From Hermodice carunculata (lineage: Eukaryota > Annelida > Polychaeta > Eunicida > Amphinomidae): a stretch of DNA of 64,000 nucleotides. Under the pieces are notes generated by a model that worked only from the letters and a program-made list of their open reading frames with translations, was not told where the DNA came from and did not search any database. Shown here piece by piece: positions 10,840 through 21,658 of this stretch (the stretch's first letter is position 1; each line of letters begins with the position of its first letter). Position numbers and translations under genes: made by a program. Location of the stretch: NCBI GenBank assembly GCA_964020975.1, contig OZ026630.1:68063405-68127404 (forward strand), read 5' to 3'.

Positions 10840-11462
10840 AATATCTGGCTATTTTGAATATCTTGATGTATTTTTACAACTGTTCTGAGCTTCTATGGCA
10901 AACCAGACTATATATCTGATTATGGGTCTCAAATAAAACATGTCATTTCTGCCTTTAAATTAGCATAGTGTTCGAAATTCGTGTCTACACCTATAGCCAC
11001 AAAATAGTCCCTGAATAGTTTTGCAGCAGCCTCCGATGCCCTTCCGTCCAGATTTTTTGCCACAACTCTCCTTCAAACATGACGGATTCCCATTATATCA
11101 GCAAAGCTCTATATTTTCACGTACTTTTACCTTATAAAGGTAAAAAAGAACTGGTTGCAAAGTCGGCGGAAGAAATGTAAACTTTCATGCTGCGTCTGAG
11201 AAGAAGAGCGTAATATGGCCTTGAACCTGCAGAAGAAATTACTGCGCTGACGATTGGAAGTCGAACCGATTCGTATTTCTGCTTCAATATCTTTGTAGGA
11301 TGTCGGAATTTGTAGCGCCATCTTGTGGGAATTACCAGCGTTACGGTCTGATCCTACAGGGGCCTCATTCGAGTGATTGGGATTAAAGCAGCAACAAGAA
11401 CCAATCCAAGGTCGTTTTAAACGCCAATAACATTCACAACCTGGTGTTTGAAAACAAGCTCA

Positions 11463-11465
<3 letters not shown>
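10840..11465. other. No gene recognised
   Basis: Non-repetitive DNA without a family match. The motif TGTAGCGCCATCTTGTGG at about 11,309 is of a type often seen in dispersed repeats, but no boundaries are visible. Confidence 0.4.

Positions 11466-11554
<89 letters not shown>
11466..11554. repeat. (AC)n-(TA)n microsatellite
   Basis: About 61 bp of AC followed by about 27 bp of TA. Confidence 0.95.
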
Positions 11555-11557
<3 letters not shown>

Positions 11558-11995
11558 AGAACTCTCACTTAGACAACATGCTTAGCACCAATGTAATTAG
11601 ATAGTCAGGAACATACAAATACCTACAGAACTGATATGAAACTACAAATACAAGTATAATACATGTAATATATGATTAACACTGCTTACATCTAACAAAT
11701 ATGACACTCATCTTACATGTGTACTTTGCGTGTGAATTCTTAAATAAAATAAGTTCAAATCCAATATGACTAAATATCACGAACATAACATTTGTCATTT
11801 GCATGATAATGTTTAGAAATAATTGCACAATACTTTATCAAAACATCTTTGTCCTTAGCTTTTCTACACCAGGCTAGCATGTGGCACCATCTGACGACAG
11901 AGTCATTCGCATAACACCACAAACCCTTACTACTTCCCAGTTTACAAAACATACTACCATCTTTATCTCTCCCGGAAACGAAATAAAAAGCATGC

Positions 11996-12030
<35 letters not shown>

Positions 12031-12380
12031 TAACAAGAAAACTCCATTTGAAGTCCCTTCAAACGAAAATGTAACGTGATTATAATTTTTGGATATAATG
12101 ACATGGTAATGTGTGTAATTCATTAGATGGGAGTGTAAACATCAATTTTGAAAACGAATTGAAACAGTGGAATAATGGAAAAGGAACGGCAAACAGACAG
12201 ACATAACGTAAATTTTTTGCATAAAAATGGTATACAGGAAGCAAATGTCGTAAACACATCTTACATTAAAACGTGTTCAGCTGAATTAAACATACCTTTA
12301 ATTCAATCTTAAATTTACGACAACTTGATGTTGCATACATCTTGAACTACTGGTACTTATTTCATCACTAAAACAGTCTG
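11555..12380. other. No gene recognised; T32 run
   Basis: AT-rich sequence with a T32 homopolymer at 11,998-12,029. The minus-strand open frame through that run reads as poly-lysine and is not believable as a gene. Confidence 0.5.
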
Positions 12381-12539
12381 CCATGCATGCGCAGGCATTA
12401 CCACAGGGATTCCAGAGAGCATCACGGATTAACAAGCATTCACGAGAAAATAATTTAACCAGGAATGGTTTGCATATTATTCAAAATCTCAATATTAATT
12501 GTTGTCAAAATGCAGATGACGAAAAGTGCATGCTAAATA

Positions 12540-12660
12540 CACCAAACATAACAAAAAACACAAAGAAACAAACGAAAAAAACAAAGATGCAAAAGATACA
12601 AAGAAACAAAACAAAAACAAAAACAAACAAACAAAAACAAAACAAAGAAAAATGAGAGAA
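12540..12660. repeat. (CAAA)n/(CAAAAA)n low-complexity tract
   Basis: Degenerate A-rich repeats with C every four to six bases. It creates spurious open frames on both strands. Confidence 0.85.
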
Positions 12661-12759
12661 AAAACACAAGCGAAGGAGGATGGAATGTGGTTCTTTTGGA
12701 TAGATAAATGTGAATCACCCTGAAAAGAAAAAAAAAATGTTTGCACCATGTTTGCATTT

Positions 12760-13422
12760 CGAATACAAAAACCCCGAGCTGATGTCTTATGGAATTAAGT
12801 GAATATGATGTTCCTTTCTTGATAGACGTACTTATAAATGTAGCCCATATTACATGAATATAATTAAAGTAGTTTTACAAAACATAAGTCGAAACCTAAC
12901 TTACATGATTAAGCCTTTCAAAATTGAATTATTGAGTGAATTAAGTGCAGTAAACTCCACTCTTAGCCTACCTAGAACGCTTGGTCTTTGAACAGACCCT
13001 ACCAGGCCTACCTGACGGTAACGAGATTATAATAAAACGTAGCTCCTGTGCAGAACGCCCGGAAAGGGGGTGGGGGGGGGGGAGGAGAGGAGCGGGTTAC
13101 TCCCATTAGTGACGATATTGGGTATGTGCCGCTTAGAAGGCCTCTCTTTTCAGCGAAATTTCCCAAAGGTCCAGTATTTTGCCCAAAATTCCCAATAAAA
13201 ATGTATTTTTTTCTCCTTTATGGCCCAAAATTGGGTAAATTTTCCCTCATTAAGTCCCAAATTGTCTTCCTGGAGCACTTTTTACGACAATTTGGGATCG
13301 TATTTTCTACTATTTCGGTAAACAAAAATCCCTAACAAAGGTATCATTTTTGTGAAAAAGTCCCCCTATAAAGGATGTGTTTTTGAAAGGCCGAGCCGCA
13401 CACCCGCACCAAAAAGTTGGGG
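12760..13422. other. Non-coding, G-rich run and unplaced repeat arm
   Basis: A G-rich run lies at 13,061-13,090. AACGTAGCTCCTG at 13,035 is the outer arm of the palindrome seen at 10,662. The rest (13,130-13,400) is AT-rich, with repeated AAATT and CCCAAA motifs and no recognised gene. Confidence 0.45.
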
Positions 13423-13525
13423 AAGTTTATTAGACATCCGAGGAGAAAACGTTCTGCCGAAGCTACTAATAGCCGAAGGCTTTAACTTCTGCAAAACGTT
13501 TTCTCCGAGGATGTCTAATAAACTT
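13423..13525 (-). mobile_element. 103-bp hairpin, second copy
   Basis: The ends AAGTTTATTAGACATCC and GGATGTCTAATAAACTT match the copy at 10,690-10,792, and the length is the same (103 bp). The loop region shows that this copy lies in the opposite orientation. That fits its position in the right arm of the inverted duplication. Confidence 0.8.
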
Positions 13526-13804
13526 GATCGTGCTTCAGGCCTACCGGCTTCACAACTCAACTTAGTCCATACGTGGGATTCAGATTGCGTGCCGTGTGCA
13601 AAAAAAACTGGCACGTCAAGGGATTTTAGTTATGGCACGGTAAGCGCTGCGGACGACTGTTAGTTTGCTGGCGCGTCTTGTGAGGGCGCGCGGGTCTACT
13701 AAGATTAACTCTGTGTTGACAGCTGTCAAATGACTCTGACTTTGTGTCTCCCATCGATGGAGACACATCTGTCTTTCAGATACTATTTAGGGCTGCAAAG
13801 CTTC

Positions 13805-13822
13805 TCTCTCTCTCTCTCTCTG

Positions 13823-13879
<57 letters not shown>

Positions 13880-13912
13880 TTTTTTGTTGTTGTTGTTGTT
13901 GTTGTTGTTTTT
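13805..13912. repeat. (CT)n-(GT)n-(TTG)n compound microsatellite
   Basis: CT repeats at 13,803-13,821, GT at 13,827-13,876, and TTG at 13,884-13,910 follow one another with a few bases between them. Confidence 0.95.
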
Positions 13913-13972
13913 TAAAGTTAGCTTCATCCATTTCGGACTGGCCAAAATTTAACCGATTATAAACATATAGAA

Positions 13973-14129
13973 TCTTACATGGCAGTGAGTGAGTTACGAT
14001 TTTTCTCTCACGAGGGATCGTTGTTGGCGGGGAAAATCACGAGTGACCGCAGGTCACAAGAGTGTTTTTCCCCACCAACAATGATCCCGAGTGAGAGAAA
14101 AATCGTCACTCACTCACTGCCATGTAAGA
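13973..14129. mobile_element. 157-bp hairpin element
   Basis: TCTTACATGGCAGTGAGTGAG at the left end is repeated inverted at the right end. The pairing continues inward through CGATTTTTCTCTCACGAGGG and TTGTTGGCGGGGAAAA. The loop is about 30 bases. A related smaller hairpin (GTGAGTTA to TAACTCAC) lies at 14,408-14,452, followed by AACATAGAATAAAATC. That sequence is the inverse of the flank at 14,130-14,155, so 13,960-14,475 may be one composite element. Confidence 0.65.
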
Positions 14130-14623
14130 TTTTATTTATTCTATGTTTGATCGAGTATTTACCGCAAAAATTGTCGCTCTTGTTGCTTAGGTGTCGCCAT
14201 TTTGAAGCGGAGACTTTTCACTTGGAAATGTCAAATCTGGTGTGCCGTGTTTGTTGACGTTCATCGCAGTTATTCAACGTCACCCGTGACGTATAATTAA
14301 GCATAGCTCGCGGACGTTTGATTTTGTCTAAATGTCAATGCATTACGTCACTGACGCAGGCGCGTCACGATTCACTTGTAACAATGTTTAGGTCATGTGA
14401 CCTACCGTGAGTTACTATTTCTGGATTTCACTCCAGAAAATGATAACTCACTGCCAAACATAGAATAAAATCACCTCTTGCACAATACACATTCAAGCTC
14501 AGTGCTGTCCAGCTGAAAACATCTGTACAGCAAAATTTTCTTTCCTTGTAGCATTTTTTCCACTTCTTTACATAAGAAGCACCTATTTTTGAGAAAATCT
14601 GTAGCAATTTTGAAGAGCTTTGT

Positions 14624-14687
14624 AGCAAAATTTTGCTACAATGCTCCAGTTGGACAGCAAAATTTTGCTACAATGCTCCAGTTGGAC
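14624..14687. repeat. 32-bp exact tandem duplication
   Basis: Two back-to-back units start AGCAAAATTTTGCTACAATG and end CAGTTGGAC. No difference is visible between them, which suggests a recent slip. Confidence 0.9.
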
Positions 14688-14784
14688 AGCCCTGACGTTG
14701 TCGGTATATCCTACCCACAATGCCATGCGTGCTGCACCTTTCTATGACAATTTTTGCACATGGCATGCAATCTGGATCCCACGT

Positions 14785-15095
14785 ATTGCGCGGCACACGC
14801 AATAGCGCGTATGAATATCTAATCTTACTTTACAGTTATATTCGGTCCTTAGCAACGACGTAAACGAACTAGTAAATATAGCGTTGCTACTAGTAGCAGC
14901 AATGTTCTAATAATTTCCCAGACATTCATATTAATCTTAACGAAAATAGTGAGATATAAATTTCAGATTGTCCTGTCATGATCCCTAACAAACGATGAAA
15001 AAAATCAAGTCCACTGAGTATGGATCGAAGATGACATATATGAGTGATGCACAGAAGTAGTACGTACACACGCCTAATAAAATAACTTTTACCGG
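14785..15095 (-). repeat. Inverted duplication, right copy
   Basis: Its reverse complement matches 10,275-10,580. Markers include ATTCGGTCCTTAGCAACGAC, ACGAACTAGTAAAT, TTCAGATTGTC, AACAAACGATG and CGCCTAATAAAATAA. About 1.15 kb (13,600-14,750), not present in the left copy, separates it from the 103-bp hairpin. That segment holds the hairpin at 13,973. Confidence 0.7.
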
Positions 15096-15208
15096 ACCTA
15101 GACACGGAAGGTACGTAAAATGCACGAGCGCAAGGTAATTATGGTAAAAGTGGGAATAAAAAATAACAACAACCAGTGCTCCAACTTCATGTAAAACGCA
15201 AATGTAAC

Positions 15209-15450
15209 ACCACAACGTCGTCACATGGAGCTCCTATATTCTCCTCCAAAAGCTTACGTCATATACTTTGGTTTGTTCACCTCTGGGGCTACTAGGCAGT
15301 GCCAGGCCAGGCTGAGAGAGTGTCCACCAACCATATCAATGATGTAGTCCTACCCGGCTTCTCAGTGTGGCCAGTCACTTGTTCACCTCCAAATCTGCTG
15401 AGCCTTTGGAGGTGAATAGCTATAGGAGCTCCATGTGACGACGTTGTGGT
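15209..15450. mobile_element. 242-bp palindromic element
   Basis: The first 30 bases (starting ACCACAACGTCGTCACATGG) return as an exact reverse complement at 15,421-15,450. Further in, the arms still pair around CCTCCAAA. The middle is single-copy and without an ORF. Confidence 0.7.
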
Positions 15451-15689
15451 GGTAGGCCCATCCGCCACCATCTTATTAGCACAAATAATTGACTGCACAG
15501 ATGAGTACACAATATTTTATTGCAGATATGGCCCTATGTGGGTTATTGAACGCACAGATGTTCCAGGTCCACTCTTTTAATCCACTCCTCCTCCTCCTCC
15601 CCTCCCCCCCCCTCCCACGCGTATATTAGCACGGAAGCTTGACTGACTGAACGTTACGAGCGCCTGTGGTCACTGAGGGGCGAAGTGCG

Positions 15690-15828
15690 TGGTGGTGGCA
15701 GATTTCTTAGTTAGTAATCATGCCCCAAGAGGGCGCATTTGTCATAATTGTATTTGACCACTTTGAAACTGTTGGCCCCCAGAGGGCGAAACTGGTCGAA
15801 TAAAAAACTTGAACTTGAAAACTGGTCA
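15690..15828 (+). mobile_element. LINE-like 3' tail ending AATAAAAAACTTGAACTTGAA
   Basis: GAGGGCG occurs twice (15,729 and 15,783). The segment ends in AATAAAAAACTTGAACTTG, the kind of short-repeat end found on CR1-type LINE and related SINE tails. No coding part is attached. Family assignment is by style only. Confidence 0.45.
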
Positions 15829-15829
15829 G

Positions 15830-16435
15830 ATTAACGTAGTCGTGCTGCAGCATTAAAAACAGGCCTATTTATTTTAAACTCACTATATTTCACAGCCAAT
15901 GCAGTAACTGTTTATGACTAAATCTGTATTAATAATTCATTATCATCATTTATTAAAATGATTTGAAAATTTAAGGTTTAAACAGTCGAATGAATATATA
16001 AACGGGTCGTCAGTGGGAGACCATTTACTGTAATCTCCGTCATTAAGCATGTTTCTCACAGTCTCAAATCCTCGGACATACATTGAGGGCTGGCGGGGTT
16101 TTTTTTATTGTACCTTTTGGAGCAATTACTGATGTGTATTTTTTCTTTATGCTGTTAATTAAAATCCTAACTGATTATATCTTAAATCTAAGCAAATATT
16201 ATATGGCTTTATTTTAAAACGGGGGAACGACTGCGTATTATTTGAGAACAAAGAAAAATCATCACTTGCGATCTGTGACTAATGTAGATATACCTAAATT
16301 ATTCTAATGATTCAAGATAATTTGCAGAAATACTTGCACCAAATTATGAAACTTAATAAAGAAATTAAACACTTTAGAAGTACGAAACCAACAAAATGAC
16401 AGACACTAAAAATGATGGCAAATTCTGAAGGATAT
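15830..16435. other. No gene recognised
   Basis: AT-rich, no recognisable repeats, ORFs or transposon ends. Confidence 0.5.
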
Positions 16436-16439
16436 ATGT

Positions 16440-17935
16440 GGTTGGAGTAAATACAAGCCAATTCCTTCCATTGTAGGAAATGCTTCTCCTAGCTTCTACC
16501 ATCCGACTCTCATATCGTTTCTTTACCCGCTTAAACTCTGTTGACAAAGCCAATGCGTTAAACAATTATTTTTCGTCTCAATGTGTAGTTGACGATCTCT
16601 TTGTAAATCTACCTGACCTAGCCGTGAAAACCGTCCAAACTCTTGGAACCATTTCGATTGGTGACCCAGAGGTTTATGAAGCACTGAAAAGTTGAAGATA
16701 TGTCAAACAGGTAGACCGGATGGTCTTCCAAATAAAGTACTACGGCTTTTCGCTCCATATATCTATGCACCTCTATCCAAAAAATGCCCCGCACTTTGTA
16801 AGAAGGATCACCCTCACTGTACCAAAAAAATAGACCTGCATCTCTATTATATTCTTTGTCCAACGTTTTTGAAATTTGTATAGTGTATTGTAAGAGATTA
16901 TATAGTTTCTTCACTTCACTTCTCATTCATTGCAACTCTGGCTTTAAAAAACTTGACTGTACGGTTTATCAACCACTTGACATTGTTCATGAGTTACGTC
17001 ATCAAGGAAAAGAAATGCACATGGTGTTTTTAGATGTATCTAAAGCTTTTGACATGGTTTGACATCGTGGTCTCCTGCATAAATTACAAGAACTACGAAT
17101 TTGTGATCATTTGTTATCGTGGATTAAATCATATCTAAGTAACAGAAAACAGCGAGTTATACTTGAATTTGTCTGTGATTAAGGACTGGGGAAAAAGTGG
17201 AGCGTTGACTTCAACCCAAGTAAAACAGAAGAAATGGTTTTCTTTAACAAAAACAAAAAGCCAGCACATGAATCGCTAATTTTTGCAGATGAGGCTGTAA
17301 AAAGAGTCCATGAGAATGAACATCCAGCATCATTTTGCCTGAAAATCTGTCTTGGGACAGTCACATAAATAACATTAGTTATAAAGCTTCCGCTCGTCTG
17401 GGTTGCATCAGATATTTTTCTCCTCTTCTTCCATGTAATGTTCTTGAGAGCATCTTTACATCATTTGTTCGGCCTATTCTGGGGTATGCCGCATCGGTTT
17501 TTCTTGTAGTGATTGTTCAAGCAAATGAAAACATATGCTGGAGTCAGTCCAGAACAAAGCTGCCTCATACGTTTCTGAACCAATGATAAACGTCTAGCCA
17601 ATCCAAAGTAGTAAATTGTTTAGGCTGGGCCACCCTAGAAGCCAGACGTAAATATTTAAAACTCGTTCTTTAATACAAAATTGTTAGTGGCCTGTGTCCT
17701 GAGTATCAGCAAAATTTGATTCCAAATTTTCCAAATGTTAATATGAATAGAGCAAATTATGCCATGCGCAACGTGCGAAATGTTCGTGACCAAATACTTG
17801 CAGTGTCATGCAAGTTGACTTTCGAAAACTCATTCATTCCGTCAACTGGTCGTCTCTGGGCTACACTGCCGTCAATTGTGAGAAACGCCCGTGCTTTGAA
17901 AACTTCAAATTAATTCCACTTTCCTTCAAAACTGC
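16440..17935 (+). mobile_element. LINE relic with RT core deleted
   Basis: The linker is visible (ALNNYFSSQCVVDD, 16,555-16,600), then RT pieces GRPDGLPNKVLRLF and motif A in VFLDVSKAFDMV (17,023-17,058), and LLSWIKSYLSNRKQRVILE. The sequence then jumps at about 17,180 to the thumb (WSVDFNPSKTEEMVFF), so motif B and the FADD box are gone. The connector (SWDSHINNISYKASARLG, SFVRPILGYA) and the C-terminal part (STGRLWATLPS) follow. Several stops and frameshifts are present. It is clearly dead and older than the LINE at 740-3602. Confidence 0.8.
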
Positions 17936-17959
17936 TCCAGCTTAGTATGGGTCACGTAG

Positions 17960-18074
<115 letters not shown>

Positions 18075-18164
18075 AATTCCTGTGTCAAGTTAAAACATTT
18101 ACAAAAAATTATATTTTTATTCGTAATGCTGTACGATCTGCATTGATATGTTGTTGTTGTGTGT

Positions 18165-18168
18165 TTGA

Positions 18169-18219
<51 letters not shown>
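18165..18219. repeat. (GT)n-(GA)n microsatellite
   Basis: About 22 bp of GT followed by about 30 bp of GA. Confidence 0.95.
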
Positions 18220-18223
<4 letters not shown>

Positions 18224-18700
18224 TTCACTTCTCAACAAATCGCTATTCTTGTGGCAGCGCAAACAATAAAGATTTATTCCTTCACGTAATGCTGACTAAG
18301 AATTATTCCATCATCAGAAAATGAGAAGATGCAGCTTTTTTAGGTAGAAGTATCTTAGATGTACACAAATAAATAAATTTTTAAAAAAGGGAAAAAAAAC
18401 AACAGAAAATTAACAGGAAAGGGACCACAGATAGAGAAGGAGAGATGAGAAGAAATTAGAGTCCCTGTGGTTTGTTGTTTTCCCTGTACATGTTCAACAG
18501 GTGCTCGGGTAACTTATGTCAGGCTTTTTATACTATTATGCCGAGAGCTGCGTCATATTTGGAACTGAACCAACACACTTTGAAATGCAATAACAAAATA
18601 TGTCTCTTCATCCAGAGGCGGGGATGAAGATGACGTCAAACGATTAGAGCAGAGCGCATGGGGAACATTGGGACACCTTTGCTTATTTCTTGTCATTGTA
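18220..18700. other. No gene recognised
   Basis: No open frame or repeat end could be placed. It leads into the dispersed 520-bp repeat. Confidence 0.45.
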
Positions 18701-19440
18701 AAAACAAGAGGACTGTGACAGTCCTGTGCTCTGCTGACCCTTCATGAACAAAATGGAGCGATCAATGCCACCTAGTGTACAGCTTTCTTTGACCTTTTCA
18801 CAAGGAACATTTCAACAAAGTTTCATCATGATCTGAATGACGGTTTGGAGTAGATGTCGAAAATGGCAAAAAACACACAAAAATTCATAAAGAAAAAGAA
18901 CTCGGAGCGCCATCTCAACAAATTGAAGTGCCCAGAAGTGCCCCTATGCAATTTCGAAGCAATTGGCAAAGTGATTTCAGAGAAGATTTTTTAAAGATTT
19001 TTGAAAAAAAAGGTGGTGCTGAACAAATTGAGAACTAGGAGTGTCCCTGTGTGATATCAAAGCAATCGGGTGAGCGGTTTTGGAGAAGATTTTTTAAAAT
19101 TTGCCCCCCCCCCAAAAAAAATCATTTTAAAAATCCAAAGAATCACTGGATAATGACTATTTGAACGAACCTGGTAAAGACATAATCAAGGTACATTGAT
19201 TTCTTCTGAAAAACCGTCAGCCAGATTAACTTCAAACTTGGTGGAGATGTACCTTGGCTGAATCTCTACAAGGTTTGTTCAAATGACGCTTCAGTGATTT
19301 AGATTTTTTTTACGATATTTTTTGGAAAATCTTGAAAGAAGTTTTAATAGGGAAGTTTAATATAGGAATTTCTTGTAATGGTTATAACTAAAATAATTTT
19401 GGCCAGATTTGTGTCTGAGCATGAGCTGTTTACACAGCCC
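18700..19440 (+). repeat. Dispersed copy of the ~520-bp repeat, with inverted end
   Basis: It contains the family landmarks TTTGACCTTTTCACAAGGAAC, CTGAATGACGGTTTGGAG, GATATCAAAGCAATCGGGTG and GAGCGGTTTTGGAGAAGATT. After 19,200 the repeat reads backwards: ACCGTCAGCCAGATTAACTT, then ATGTACCTTGGC and CTTCAGTGAT. A partial inverted copy is therefore fused to the forward one. No coding signal. Confidence 0.75.
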
Positions 19441-19559
19441 TCTTGCCTATGACATACCATAGGGGTACAGCAAGTTCAGCGTTCTACATGCATTTGACAA
19501 CAATATATGAAAGTCAAATAGAATCCTTATTACAGTACCTTTGTAAAACGTGAATGGAA

Positions 19560-19915
19560 TCTAAGCCTAGCAGTTGAGCTCAAGAGCATTCCAAATAGCA
19601 AGCTCTGTCAAAACGAGCACCCACATGCATCAGCTTCCCTGACAAACTCATACTCGCACCACCGTTTACTGCACAAAATTACTCAGAAATCCATTTAGAT
19701 CAGGTCATGAAAATGATTTGTGTCCGGAGCCTAAGACTAGTATAACACGTTCAATTTGAGATCAAGAGCATTCCAAATGGCAAGCTCTGTCAAAACGAGC
19801 TCCTACATGTATCAGCTTGCCTTGACCAACTCACATTCGCGCCATTATTTTACTGCACAAAATAACTCACTACAGGAATAAATCTAGATCAGGTCACGAA
19901 AATGATCTGTGCCAG
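19560..19915. repeat. ~180-bp tandem duplication
   Basis: Two diverged units start AAGAGCATTCCAAA(T) and share AGCTCTGTCAAAACGAGC and ATCAGCTTSCCTTGACMAA-type blocks. They end near GATCAGGTCA(T/C)GAAAATGAT. Unit starts are near 19,582 and 19,762. Confidence 0.75.
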
Positions 19916-21280
19916 GGGGACATACCGTCAGTCAAAATGTATTCTGCTATGGGGAAGGGCTAATGAACCCTTCATGTACATGTACATATTTGCCCAGCTG
20001 CATCAAGCATAGTGTTCCAAAATTTTGCACAAGTAAACATTTTGTTTGACTCTGTTTATGCGTATAATTATCTATACATTTACCCGTAAAATCTTGCTTC
20101 AAAGCACCTTGTGCTTCCCAAATAAAGGATGCACATGTACTATTAAGGATCTTTTTGATCAAGCCACAAATAATCTATGTATACCGAAGACCAGTTAATA
20201 GTTCTCTAATTTTGCAACACCAAATATGTTTACCAGTCAAATTTAGATTTCTTAAAGTCTTATGAGCACATTTTATAGGATGTTTTTATCTGGCAAGTTG
20301 AAAATTCTGACTTGATATTTCAATGTTTTAATTTGATGTTTCAGATGTGATGGCAGTCACCCAGTTTCAGCATAAATTGCGTCAGTGGAAGTCAGGGAGC
20401 GAACACTCAATACTGATTTAATTGTACTATTAGCTAAGTAACGTTACCTCTCAACCACCATTGCCCAGACCTCCGTGTGTGGGCAAATCGCCCGATACAA
20501 TCGAGCAGAGGCGTAGGAAGCTATTGATTACTGGGGAAGCCCAAATGATGCAAGTGTACACCGAATGTATACCCTGCTAGGGCAGAGGAGGGGGGCCATT
20601 CTCCCCCGGATTTTTTTTTCTTAAAGGAAGCTTCTGAGTTTAATTTTGGGTGCATCTGACTAGATACACAAAAAATCACATCATTCTCATATGCACCACA
20701 TCATACGCAATATTCTGCAAAGAAAAGTGAACAATACATGTCACAGTATGGACTCAAATTTTAATCGCAGTAAATGTGCATACTTGACCAGTGAAACATA
20801 AACTATATTTGTTCAAATTACAGCATACAATAAAAATGCGTTAAATCCTTGAATTAATGTGATTTTGCAGCACTATATCTTAAGTAGACTTAGTTTGAAT
20901 AATCAAGTAAAACATACCATTATTTTGAAAACACAGGTGATAAAACACATTTTCTATTTAAGCATTCAAGTATCAACTTAAAAGCAAAAGATTATTTTTC
21001 TAAACTTAGGTGTAATAAATTAATTGTAAGGAATCCAATACAAATCATAATAGTCTTTTTTAGCTGTTATCAGTCATATGCAATGAGAAGCCAGTCACAA
21101 AGGTTTTGGGTACTTTTAGAGATACCATATATATATATGATAATGATGTTGATGATATTATATGTGACCTTGGGAATGTTATCAATGTCATGCATATACT
21201 GTCCACCTTTAACCTTCTGACCTTCCATTATCACGTGTATAACCAGTCCCAGATGAAATAAATTGAAGCTATCAAGTGAA
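19916..21280. other. No gene recognised
   Basis: About 1.3 kb of single-copy-looking sequence. There is a short AT tract at 21,127. No exon, RNA gene or transposon end was recognised. Confidence 0.45.
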
Positions 21281-21289
21281 AAAAAAAAA

Positions 21290-21596
21290 AATTCTGGGAC
21301 CTTCGTAATGAGGTCAGTGTTACTCGCAAACCAACTTGCTCTGGCCGACAGAATGGATCACCATTCAAGAAATTCAAAATGTGAATTAGCATTAGAATGT
21401 CTAATGACTTGCATAGTAATCAATAGGCAAGGTGCATTTATCAAAAAGTACCGGGATTGAAAAAATCGTTTAAAATCAGGAATGCATAGCAGTGCCACGT
21501 AGTTAACACCTTTGTTTGACCCTTCCACATGGAACATATCCACCAAGTTTCAGCTTAATTTGAGTGACGGTTCTGGAGAAGAAGTCAAAAATAATA

Positions 21597-21658
<62 letters not shown>

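Noticed and set aside
11770-12123. 117-codon frame with a poly-Lys stretch
   Set aside because: The run is the T32 homopolymer, and the flanking residues match nothing known.
12383-12757. Lys/Asn/Gln-rich and Phe-rich frames
   Set aside because: These come from the CAAA low-complexity tract.
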